Assembly: GCA_002305615.1 (NCBI GenBank)
Contig: DBPU01000014.1
Coordinates: 5,338 to 10,559, forward strand
Origin: Verrucomicrobia bacterium UBA1412
GTDB taxonomy: Bacteria; Verrucomicrobiota; Verrucomicrobiia; Limisphaerales; UBA1412
DNA length: 5,222 nucleotides
Reading direction: 5' to 3'
A program made the translations under genes and the position numbers. Under the pieces are notes generated by a model that saw only the letters and a program-made list of their open reading frames with translations, was not told the DNA's origin and did no database searches. Positions 1 to 5,207 of the stretch are shown here, piece by piece; position 1 is the first letter of the stretch, and each line of letters starts with the position of its first letter.

Positions 1-1009
1 CCCCGGCAGCATCGAAGGTTCCCGGCGAGCCATCGGCGTATTCAATCCGGTTGGCGAAGGTGAGTCGATCGGTCGCTTCGTAAATCAGATAGGCTGCGTA
101 CGCGTTCGCCCAATTGGCTTTGTCGCTGGGGAGTGTGCCCCGGGAGCTGTTGCCCACATGGTCATAACAGAACGCCCAGGAAAGGCCATCCACGGGCAGC
201 GGCATTGTCAGATAGAAATTGAGGCCGGTCGTGTTGGGGAGTGAATCCGGGGCGGCATCCCTATTGCCGTCCGCAGAGACACCAGTAACTGCCGCCAGGT
301 AGAGCTCGGTGCCTTCCAGAAAGCCGGTCGATTCCGGGAAGACCAGGCTTGCGGCTCCCATATACGAAAGACGCGCCGAATCTGAGGCGCGTGCATTGAT
401 GGTAGGATTATCGTAGGCGTTGGCGATACCGGCATTGAGGCCCAGCAGCCACCCATTAAGATCAAATTCGTAAGATACCAAACCTCCGACCGATTGCCCA
501 TGGGCTAAATAAGAACCGTAGGAACGTGAATAGTTGGGGTTTGCGTAGGTTTCCAGCGCTTCAAAGCCGATCAGCGATTCAAAGGCACCGAAACGAAAAT
601 CCAAACCGTTGCCGACCGGCGCGCGCAAATCCACATAGGCATGCTGCAAGGCGAAATCACCGCTGCCGCTCGCATAAGACATTTCGCTTGCGGTGGGCCC
701 GATGAGGAGCGATGCGGCATAACCGGCACTCCAGACGGAGGACTCTTCATCCAATTCCTTTGAGAATCGGATTTGAGCCACGTTGAAGTTGAAGCCGTTC
801 TGGCGGTCGGCTGCGTCATTAACGCGGCCTGCGCTTGTTTTTTTATCACCGAACTGCCAGTTCATGGAGGTATCCACATAACCGCTCAGAGTGGTTCCTG
901 AAATGGCCGTGATCACCTGGTTTTCGGCTTCCTCGGCACGGCTCTCCGCAGTGCAAAGCAATCCGGCTGTTAATAGAGCAATAGAGAATAGATAGTTTTT
1001 TTTCTTCAT
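1..1009 (-). CDS. OmpL-like (BBP2-type) outer-membrane beta-barrel porin, copy 1, partial (3' end outside window)
   Basis: The frame is open from an ATG at 1009 to the window edge: 336 codons with no stop or indel. The protein starts MKKKNYLFSIALLTAG, a Sec signal peptide with a short basic start, a hydrophobic core and likely cleavage after SRA (about residue 25). The mature part has alternating polar/aromatic stretches typical of barrel strands, such as GYVDTSMNWQFG (43-54), NGFNFNVAQIRFSKEL (71-86) and LQHAYVDLRAPVGNGLDFRFG (121-141). The segment LIGFEALE...NPNYSRSYG (146-165) resembles the 'GYE...NP.YSRS' region of BBP2/OmpL-like porins as I recall that family. It aligns without gaps to the porin at 1447-2655, differing at 48 of 336 residues (about 86% identical, counted by hand). 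About 66 C-terminal residues are missing if it is as long as its paralogue. Expected role: passive outer-membrane channel, substrate unknown. Barrel porin is fairly sure; the exact family is less so. Confidence 0.85.
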   Translation of the reverse strand, partial: MKKKNYLFSIALLTAGLLCTAESRAEEAENQVITAISGTTLSGYVDTSMNWQFGDKKTSAGRVNDAADRQNGFNFNVAQIRFSKELDEESSVWSAGYAASLLIGPTASEMSYASGSGDFALQHAYVDLRAPVGNGLDFRFGAFESLIGFEALETYANPNYSRSYGSYLAHGQSVGGLVSYEFDLNGWLLGLNAGIANAYDNPTINARASDSARLSYMGAASLVFPESTGFLEGTELYLAAVTGVSADGNRDAAPDSLPNTTGLNFYLTMPLPVDGLSWAFCYDHVGNSSRGTLPSDKANWANAYAAYLIYEATDRLTFANRIEYADGSPGTFDAAG

Positions 1010-1014
1010 ATCGT

Positions 1015-1032
1015 TCAAAAACAAGCGGGCAT
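1015..1032 (-). other. Possible five-codon leader mini-ORF upstream of porin 1
   Basis: On the minus strand, ATG CCC GCT TGT TTT TGA (M-P-A-C-F) ends five bases before the porin ATG. A short AGG lies just upstream of it, but the spacing is too tight for a good Shine-Dalgarno site. Porin 2 has a mini-ORF of the same length and position (M-F-A-C-C). It could couple translation to the porin, or be a chance effect of shared ancestry. Confidence 0.2.
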
Positions 1033-1055
1033 AAACCTAGATCACATCAGCGTAT

Positions 1056-1075
1056 GTCCGCTTTGCGGAAGGAAG
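1056..1075 (-). promoter_or_regulatory. Conserved hairpin block in the porin 1 leader
   Basis: This 20-base block, GTCCGCTTTGCGGAAGGAAG on the plus strand, is identical in front of porin 2 (2702-2721). It contains the inverted repeat TCCGC-TTT-GCGGA (1057-1069). It lies exactly 46 bases upstream of the start codon in both copies, inside the presumed untranslated leader, although flanking non-coding sequence has diverged. This suggests an RNA or protein binding element, such as a stability hairpin or a target for a small RNA. The function is inference. Confidence 0.45.
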
Positions 1076-1112
1076 ACTAACACAATAAAATGAGTGTTCA
1101 ATAAAAAAGTTA

Positions 1113-1121
1113 GAGATATCA
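1113..1121 (-). promoter_or_regulatory. Candidate extended -10 promoter of porin 1
   Basis: The minus strand reads TGATATCTC, a TGn plus weak -10 hexamer (TATCTC), inside a 29-base block (1103-1131) that matches 25 of 29 positions upstream of porin 2. A poor -35 (TTGGTA) lies 17 bases upstream. The hexamer is 103 bases from the ATG, the same distance as in porin 2. The call rests on conservation between paralogues more than on hexamer quality. Confidence 0.35.
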
Positions 1122-1227
1122 AACTTTCTTCAAACTACCAAACTAACTAACCCACTGCACCACTCTCATCCTTCCTGTTTTTACGAATGAGCCGCTTAGA
1201 GGACCTGTAAACTGTTATTTTTTGAGA

Positions 1228-1367
1228 ATGGGTATGGATATTTGGAGACTTTGCCCGGGGATGAATTGAGATAAGTGAAGAGGAGTTTTTTGAGAAATAT
1301 GACCTGCAGATGCCGGTTAATCTGCGCTCCTGGTGGGGGATTGGGCTGTGACGGACAGCGATGATTC
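1228..1367 (+). pseudogene. Decayed 5' fragment of an acyl-CoA dehydrogenase gene
   Basis: From the ATG at 1228, the sequence aligns with the first bases of the intact dehydrogenase at 2916. By hand alignment about 80% of the first 87 positions match, with two single-base gaps. Shared landmarks are the double ATG (ATGG.TATGGATA), GACTTTGCCCGG (1247-1258) and ATATGACCTGCAGATG (1297-1312). Similarity weakens after 1325 but returns at GGGCTGTG-CGG near 1343-1353 and fades by about 1367. A one-base deletion breaks the frame within the first codons. Reading on in the parental frame, TAA replaces the Gln-16 codon, and a second deletion follows. Pieces of the protein survive in shifted frames: TLPGDELR and FFEKYDLQM, against TLPGDDVR and FSDRYDLQM in the intact gene. 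No product is expected. It is best explained as the truncated end of the duplicated unit. Confidence 0.75.
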
Positions 1368-1368
1368 T

Positions 1369-1435
1369 TTTGGCGGCCCGCTTATTCCCGCTGACTCTGG
1401 AGCTCAAGCGGGTGGTCATTCTGTAGGCCGCCAAA
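1369..1435. repeat. Long inverted repeat at the duplication junction, downstream of porin 2
   Basis: TTTGGCGGCC (1369-1378) is perfectly repeated in inverted form as GGCCGCCAAA (1426-1435). Inside, CCCGCTT (1377-1383) pairs with AAGCGGG (1406-1412), overlapping the outer arm by two bases. A further stem, GGCCGCC with GGTGGCC (1426-1447), overlaps the right arm and reaches the porin 2 stop codon. As it lies just past the porin 2 stop, it could act as a transcription end or 3' stability hairpin. There is no T-run on either strand, so it is not a classic intrinsic terminator. It might also be a trace of a small mobile element. Confidence 0.45.
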
Positions 1436-1446
1436 CCGCCGGTGGC

Positions 1447-2655
1447 CTAAAACAGGTAAACGATGCTGGCCCCAATCCCGAAAGCATTGTCACGGGTGCC
1501 GTCATCGCTCATGCGCTTACTGGCCGAGAGATCGTGATCCCAGCGGAATTCGGCACGGGTGAGAACGTTTTCCCACATGCGATAGCTGACCGTGAACGTA
1601 TCGGCCAGGAATTGATCTTCCTCTGAGGTGCCCCAATTGGGATGAGTCCCGGCGACATCGAAGGTTCCCGGTGTCCCCTCGGCATATTCAATCCGGTTGG
1701 CAAAGGAGAGCCGATCGGTCGCCTCGTAAATCAGATAGACCCCGTAGGCGTTTGACCAATTGGCTTTGCCGCTGGGGAGTGTGCCCCGGGAGCTGTTGCC
1801 CACATGGTCATAGCAGAACGCCCAGGAGAGGCCCTCAACAGGCAGAGGCATCGACAGACAGAAATTGACGCCGGTCGTGTTGGGGCGCGAATCCGGAGCG
1901 GCATCCCTGTTGCCGTCAGCCACAACGCCGCTGACCGCTGCCAGGTAGAGCTCGGTGCCTGCCAGGAATCCGGTCGATTCCGGGAAGATCAGGCTTGCGG
2001 CCCCCATATACGAAAGACGCGCCGAATCTGAGGCGCGTGCATTGATGGTAGGGTTAAAGTAGGCGTTGGCGATTCCGGCATTGAGGCCCAGCAGCCACCC
2101 ATTGAGATCAAATTCGTAAGATGCTAATCCTCCGACCGATTCAGCATGAGCCAGATAGTAACCGTAGGAATGCGAATAGTTCGGGTTTTCGTGAGGCTCC
2201 AGCGATTCAAAACCGATCAGTGATTCAAAGGAACCGAAACGGAAATCCAAACCGTTGCCGACCGGCGCGCGCAAATCCACGTAAGCATGCTGTAGGGCAA
2301 TATCGCTGCTGCTGCTCGCGTATGTTATTTCCTTTGACGTGGGGCCGATGAGGAGGGCGGCTGAATAACCGGCGCTCCAGAGAGAGGAATCCTCATCCAA
2401 TTCCTTGGAAAATCGGATTTGAGCCACGTTGAAGTTGAAGCCGTTCTGGCGGTCTGCACCGTCATTCATGCGGCCCGTACTGGTTTTTTTATCACCGAAC
2501 TGCCAGTTCATGGAGGTATCCACATAGCCGCTCAGGGTGGTTCCGGAAATGGCCGTTAAGACCTGGTTCTGAGATTCCTCAGCACGACTTGCGGCCGTGC
2601 AAAGCAATCCAGATGTTAATAGCGCAATAGAGAACAGATAATTATTCTTCTTCAT
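1447..2655 (-). CDS. OmpL-like (BBP2-type) outer-membrane beta-barrel porin, copy 2
   Basis: This is a complete gene of 402 codons ending in TAG. The ATG at 2655 is preferred over a TTG five codons upstream, because it gives MKKNNYLFSIALLTSG, a normal signal peptide, and aligns exactly with the start of porin 1. Likely cleavage follows SRA near residue 24-25, before EES. The mature chain is rich in Gly, Ser, Asn and aromatic residues, with strand-like segments throughout. It ends ...ASIVYLF, with the C-terminal Phe typical of barrels inserted by the BAM machinery. Its length fits porins of about 400 residues. Compared with porin 1, changes cluster in short patches (about 107-119, 142-179 and 242-276), probably surface loops. 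Tyr-266 of copy 1 is Cys here; both copies have Cys-281. The gene is divergent from the dehydrogenase at 2916. No good Shine-Dalgarno sequence is visible. Substrate is unknown. Confidence 0.88.
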   Translation of the reverse strand: MKKNNYLFSIALLTSGLLCTAASRAEESQNQVLTAISGTTLSGYVDTSMNWQFGDKKTSTGRMNDGADRQNGFNFNVAQIRFSKELDEDSSLWSAGYSAALLIGPTSKEITYASSSSDIALQHAYVDLRAPVGNGLDFRFGSFESLIGFESLEPHENPNYSHSYGYYLAHAESVGGLASYEFDLNGWLLGLNAGIANAYFNPTINARASDSARLSYMGAASLIFPESTGFLAGTELYLAAVSGVVADGNRDAAPDSRPNTTGVNFCLSMPLPVEGLSWAFCYDHVGNSSRGTLPSGKANWSNAYGVYLIYEATDRLSFANRIEYAEGTPGTFDVAGTHPNWGTSEEDQFLADTFTVSYRMWENVLTRAEFRWDHDLSASKRMSDDGTRDNAFGIGASIVYLF

Positions 2656-2660
2656 ATCGT

Positions 2661-2678
2661 TCAACAACAAGCGAACAT
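2661..2678 (-). other. Possible five-codon leader mini-ORF upstream of porin 2
   Basis: ATG TTC GCT TGT TGT TGA (M-F-A-C-C) on the minus strand ends five bases before the porin ATG, exactly as in copy 1. An AGG lies close upstream. Two paralogues are not enough to show selection on it. Confidence 0.2.
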
Positions 2679-2701
2679 AACCTGGATCAAATCGGATTTA
2701 C

Positions 2702-2721
2702 GTCCGCTTTGCGGAAGGAAG
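2702..2721 (-). promoter_or_regulatory. Conserved hairpin block in the porin 2 leader
   Basis: The 20 bases are identical to 1056-1075 and contain the 5-bp stem, 3-base loop repeat at 2703-2715. The distance to the porin ATG is again 46 bases. Confidence 0.45.
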
Positions 2722-2758
2722 TTTAGCGGCGAAAAAAAATGCAGCAACAAAAAAGTTA

Positions 2759-2767
2759 GCTATACCA
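2759..2767 (-). promoter_or_regulatory. Candidate extended -10 promoter of porin 2
   Basis: The minus strand reads TGGTATAGC: a TGn followed by TATAGC, four of six matches to TATAAT. It sits in the block 2749-2777 shared with porin 1 and is 103 bases upstream of the ATG, as in copy 1. No convincing -35 is visible, which is tolerable for an extended -10 promoter. Confidence 0.4.
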
Positions 2768-2825
2768 AACTTTTTTCTATTAGTCTTACTTATGACGCCA
2801 GCTCATTTCACCCCCTCCTATTCAT

Positions 2826-2854
2826 TCGACAGAGGCCCTCAAAAGAGGTATAAC
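2826..2854 (+). promoter_or_regulatory. Sigma70-type promoter for the acyl-CoA dehydrogenase gene
   Basis: TCGACA (2826-2831) and TATAAC (2849-2854) each match the consensus hexamers at five of six positions and are separated by the ideal 17 bases. Transcription would start near 2861, giving a leader of about 55 bases before the ATG at 2916. The corresponding part of the left unit does not keep this pair clearly. Confidence 0.6.
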
Positions 2855-2861
2855 ATCCTCT
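2844..2861. promoter_or_regulatory. Inverted repeat around the -10 element, possible operator
   Basis: AGAGG (2844-2848) and CCTCT (2857-2861) flank TATAACAT, so the -10 hexamer lies inside a 5-8-5 palindrome. A further AGAGG occurs at 2831-2835. A repressor bound here would block the dehydrogenase promoter. No regulator gene is present in the window and the arms are short. Confidence 0.3.
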
Positions 2862-2915
2862 GGCGGCGGGATCGCTAGGCCTTTCCCACGCTACTCGAAA
2901 CCTCAACTTTAGATA

Positions 2916-4973
2916 ATGGATATGGATACTTTACAGACTTTGCCCGGTGATGATGTGAGACAGGTGATGTGGCGTTTCTCTGATCGATATGACCTGCAGA
3001 TGCTGGTTCAATCGGCGCGTCAGGTGGCTCGCGGGCCGGTGGCTCGGGCTGTGGCGGCCGGAGAGCGCAATTCCCATGAGTGGACTCCTGCCAAGGCCGA
3101 TCTTTTAACCGCTTTTGACCAGGCGGGCATTACCTCCGCCTTCATGGATACCGAGCACGGCGGCTATATCGACGGACCCAAAAACATGGCGCAGGCTCTG
3201 ATCTCCTGGGAAATCGCCTGGGTGGATGCGGGTGCCTCGACCGGCGGTATGGCGGGCAATCTGGCCCTGGCTCCCATCCATGAGCGCGGGACCCCGGAGC
3301 AGCGCGCCAAGTATATGTCTGGGGCGGTTCCCGTCCAGCCCGGCGAAAACCGCAAACAGTATCGCGGCGCTTTTGCCCTGACCGAGCCTCTTCCCTATGT
3401 GGGAGTGGAAACCGGGCTCCTCAGCGGCAAGGTCACCGTCGCCGAGTGGAAAGAGGGTGAGGAACCGATTCTGCAGGTAGAGAAACGCGGCCGCTTCATT
3501 ACCGGAATGGGCTTTGCGAATTTCGTAACCGCTGCGGTGGAATCCAATGATCCCCGGATTAAGGGCAGTTGCGTGATTATTCTCGAGGAAGATGACCCGG
3601 GCACCTACAACCGCGGCACGGCGACCAAAAAGATGGTCCACCAGCTCTCCTCGACCTGCGACCCCATTTTCAGCCTGAAAGTTCCCGCCAACCGTATCGT
3701 GGGCGGCTACCAGATTAAAGACGGCGTCATTATCCCCACTTATGACCACGGCAGCGTGATTGAGGCGGTCTTCCGCCGGACCCGTGTCGTAGTGGGTCTC
3801 ATGACCTCGGCCAAGCTCCTGAGCGCCGTTGAGCCGGTGATTCGCTATCAGAGGACCCGTTTCCGCGGCGGTGAATCGTGCCAGCCGGGCTCCCTGCGCT
3901 ATGACCAGGGCATCCAGAGCAAGGAAGACGCAAACTATCGCCTGGTAGATATCTGGGCTACCGGAGAAGCAGGCGCCTCGCTCGGGTTCGCAACCGCTAG
4001 AATTTATGACGACCTGCAGCCCCTGGAAAAATTCAAGGAGAATTACTTTGCCGAAAAAGGAATCAGCGGCCGTGCGCAAATCCGCGCTCTGGCTGAGCCG
4101 ACCCGGAACGCTCTGGAATTTATCGAGCTGCGCGGTCAGCCCGTCGGCCAGAGGGATGAGGCCCGCTACGAAGCCCTGAAGGCCGATTCGCTGGTCCAGT
4201 TCCTGGTGACCGATTCGCTGGCCAACATCCTCTGCCCGGCCACCAAGCTCTGGAATACCGGCTGGGGTACGACGATGATGCGCGAGGCTGTTTCGCTGAT
4301 GGGCGGCTACGGGATCACTGAGGATTGCCCGGGTTTCCTGGGCCAGAAATGGATGGATGGACAGCTCGAGGCCACCTATGAGGGCCCCGAGGCCGTGCAG
4401 CGCCGTCAGCTCAGTATCACGATGACCCAGGAGCTCTTCCTGGCACAGTTCCGCCAATGGATAAAGGAGCTCAAGGCGATCGAAGCCTCCAAAGAGCTGA
4501 AACTCGGTGCCGGACTTCTGGCCGATGCCATGCAGCTCTGGTTGAAATCGCTTGAATTCCTGCAGGCCAATAAGGATGCCAATGGCGCCAAGCTCTATGC
4601 CACCAATCGCCAGGGTATCAACTTCCCGCTGACCGATGCGCTCTGCTGGCTCCTGGCCGTGAAGTGCTTCATTGATGATATTCTGGAGCTCGAAGGCAAG
4701 GTGAGTGAGAATCCCGATTTCGCCGGTTACGTGAATTTCTTTGCGCAGCTCTCCACGGTTCAATCCATCCGCGCGGCAGGGGAGGCTTCCCGCATTTGCG
4801 CCGAGCTGGTTTATGGTTACGCGGTGTGTCTGGGAATGCCCGGTCTGGAAGAATTCGCCCAACAGCGCACCACGGTGGAGCGCGGGATGACCGGTCTGCG
4901 TATGGCCAAAGACCGCGCCGCGGCAGCCCTGACCCAGGTCATGATCCCCGAAGCGCTCGATTATCCGGTTTAA
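2916..4973 (+). CDS. Large acyl-CoA dehydrogenase family flavoprotein with C-terminal extension
   Basis: This 685-residue protein is predicted to oxidise an acyl-CoA to the 2,3-enoyl-CoA using FAD, in the cytoplasm. An N-terminal helical domain (about 1-150) is followed by a beta domain beginning FALTEP (153-158), with FITGMGFANFV at 194-204. A helical C-terminal domain follows (about 280-500), with RRTRVVVG (287-294), YQRTRF (311-316) and MGGYGITED (462-470). ATYEGPEAVQRR (486-497) matches the YEGT-QIQR motif of medium-chain enzymes, so Glu-489 is the likely catalytic base. The TEP motif continues LPYVGVETG rather than the usual GAGSD, so substrate or flavin contacts may differ. About 185 residues (501-685) extend past the roughly 380-residue classic core, mostly helical and ending in TRAP-like helices of unknown role. 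The ATG at 2916 is favoured because the relic at 1228 keeps the same double ATG; 2922 is possible. No clear Shine-Dalgarno site is seen. The gene stands alone, with its own promoter and terminator. The substrate is not identifiable. Confidence 0.9.
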   Translation: MDMDTLQTLPGDDVRQVMWRFSDRYDLQMLVQSARQVARGPVARAVAAGERNSHEWTPAKADLLTAFDQAGITSAFMDTEHGGYIDGPKNMAQALISWEIAWVDAGASTGGMAGNLALAPIHERGTPEQRAKYMSGAVPVQPGENRKQYRGAFALTEPLPYVGVETGLLSGKVTVAEWKEGEEPILQVEKRGRFITGMGFANFVTAAVESNDPRIKGSCVIILEEDDPGTYNRGTATKKMVHQLSSTCDPIFSLKVPANRIVGGYQIKDGVIIPTYDHGSVIEAVFRRTRVVVGLMTSAKLLSAVEPVIRYQRTRFRGGESCQPGSLRYDQGIQSKEDANYRLVDIWATGEAGASLGFATARIYDDLQPLEKFKENYFAEKGISGRAQIRALAEPTRNALEFIELRGQPVGQRDEARYEALKADSLVQFLVTDSLANILCPATKLWNTGWGTTMMREAVSLMGGYGITEDCPGFLGQKWMDGQLEATYEGPEAVQRRQLSITMTQELFLAQFRQWIKELKAIEASKELKLGAGLLADAMQLWLKSLEFLQANKDANGAKLYATNRQGINFPLTDALCWLLAVKCFIDDILELEGKVSENPDFAGYVNFFAQLSTVQSIRAAGEASRICAELVYGYAVCLGMPGLEEFAQQRTTVERGMTGLRMAKDRAAAALTQVMIPEALDYPV

Positions 4974-5005
4974 GAATTTCTCCTTCTCAGGGAGAGACAC
5001 AATTC

Positions 5006-5034
5006 ACCCCGGGGCCTCCATACCCCGGGGTTTT
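5006..5034 (+). terminator. Intrinsic terminator of the acyl-CoA dehydrogenase gene
   Basis: CCCCGGGG (5007-5014), an 8-base loop and CCCCGGGG (5023-5030) form a very stable stem. It is extended by an A-T pair (5006 with 5031) and followed by TTTTATATTT. It starts 33 bases after the TAA at 4971-4973, in the right orientation for a rho-independent terminator. Confidence 0.88.
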
Positions 5035-5053
5035 ATATTTCCACCGGCGTGTT

Positions 5054-5102
5054 TTTTTAACCGCAGTTTTTAACCGCAGATTACGCAGATTCTCACAGAT
5101 TA
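5054..5102. repeat. Short direct-repeat cluster (AACCGCAG / GCAGATT units)
   Basis: TTTTTAACCGCAG occurs twice in exact tandem (5054-5066 and 5067-5079). It is followed by CGCAGATTACGCAGATT and CACAGATTA, so a GCAGATT/ACAGATT core recurs about every 10-12 bases. I recall similar CCGCAGATTACGCAGATT tracts between genes of environmental bacteria, but that is memory, not a search. No coding potential is seen. Confidence 0.55.
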
Positions 5103-5160
5103 TTTTTAAAGAGAATAAACAGCTACCGTTTTGTGTTTACTCGCACATGATTTTTTCTCT

Positions 5161-5181
5161 CTGCACCCCGTCGGGGTGCAG
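5161..5181. repeat. Perfect hairpin, first part of a REP-like intergenic element
   Basis: CTGCACCCCG and CGGGGTGCAG are perfect inverted arms around a single T, in practice a 9-bp stem with a GTC loop. There is no T-run after it on the plus strand. On the minus strand it is followed by AGAGAGAAAAAA, so it is not a terminator in that direction either. Confidence 0.6.
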
Positions 5182-5190
5182 CAAATCTGA

Positions 5191-5207
5191 GGTATGCGGA
5201 GCATACC
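5191..5207. repeat. Second perfect hairpin of the REP-like element
   Basis: GGTATGC-GGA-GCATACC is a 7-bp stem with a 3-base loop, nine bases after the first hairpin. The following CATCCCATAGCCCGG runs to the window end and may begin a third stem. Two clean hairpins in series in a gene-free tail suggest a dispersed REP-type repeat. The remainder of 5103-5160 holds nothing I recognise. Confidence 0.5.

Larger units (their letters stand above)
1..1367. repeat. Left unit of a tandem segmental duplication (porin, intergenic region, start of dehydrogenase gene)
   Basis: This stretch is colinear with 1647 to about 3074. Position 1 corresponds to 1647 and the porin ATGs at 1009 and 2655 align. The intergenic parts share several blocks, and the start of the dehydrogenase gene is recognisable in both. 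Porin coding sequence contains identical runs of about 40 bases or more, for example around 357-406 against 1999-2048. The intergenic parts and the relic match less well. The true left end of the unit lies outside the window. Confidence 0.8.
1647..3074. repeat. Right unit of the tandem segmental duplication
   Basis: This is the counterpart of 1-1367. It covers most of porin 2, the divergent intergenic region and about the first 50 codons of the intact dehydrogenase. The repeat extends left of 1647 to an unknown degree because the first copy is cut by the window edge. The right limit is approximate. Confidence 0.75.

Noticed and set aside
208..849. Two minus-strand frames of 97 and 92 codons within porin 1
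   Set aside because: They are out-of-frame shadows of the porin, which is open across the whole region in its own frame and aligns to copy 2.
1228..1269. A 13-codon peptide read from the relic ATG (MGMDIWRLCPGMN)
   Set aside because: It exists only because of a frameshift relative to the intact dehydrogenase and ends at an immediate stop.
1147..1434. A 95-codon minus-strand frame in the region between the porins
   Set aside because: It overlaps the dehydrogenase relic on the opposite strand and the junction repeats, has a basic low-complexity product with no domain, and has no ribosome site.
1333..1626. A 97-codon plus-strand frame overlapping the 3' end of porin 2
   Set aside because: Most of it is antisense to clearly coding porin sequence and the product is unrecognisable.
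2599..2601. Cys near residue 19 of the porin signal peptide as a lipoprotein anchor
   Set aside because: The preceding residues GLL put Leu at -1, which does not fit the lipobox, and SRA shortly after is a normal signal peptidase I site.
2656..2670. TTG start five codons upstream for porin 2
   Set aside because: The added residues LLND spoil the signal peptide start, the matching bases of copy 1 overlap its mini-ORF stop region, and the ATG at 2655 aligns with the ATG of copy 1.
3105..5000. A 631-codon open frame antisense to the acyl-CoA dehydrogenase
   Set aside because: It lies exactly in codon register with the sense gene, so it stays open because the dehydrogenase avoids TTA, CTA and TCA codons after codon 63. 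The product has no recognisable domain and the sense strand encodes a clear enzyme.
5103..5160. AT-rich stretch as a promoter for a gene beyond the window
   Set aside because: No hexamer pair with acceptable spacing could be seen and no start codon context follows before the hairpins.
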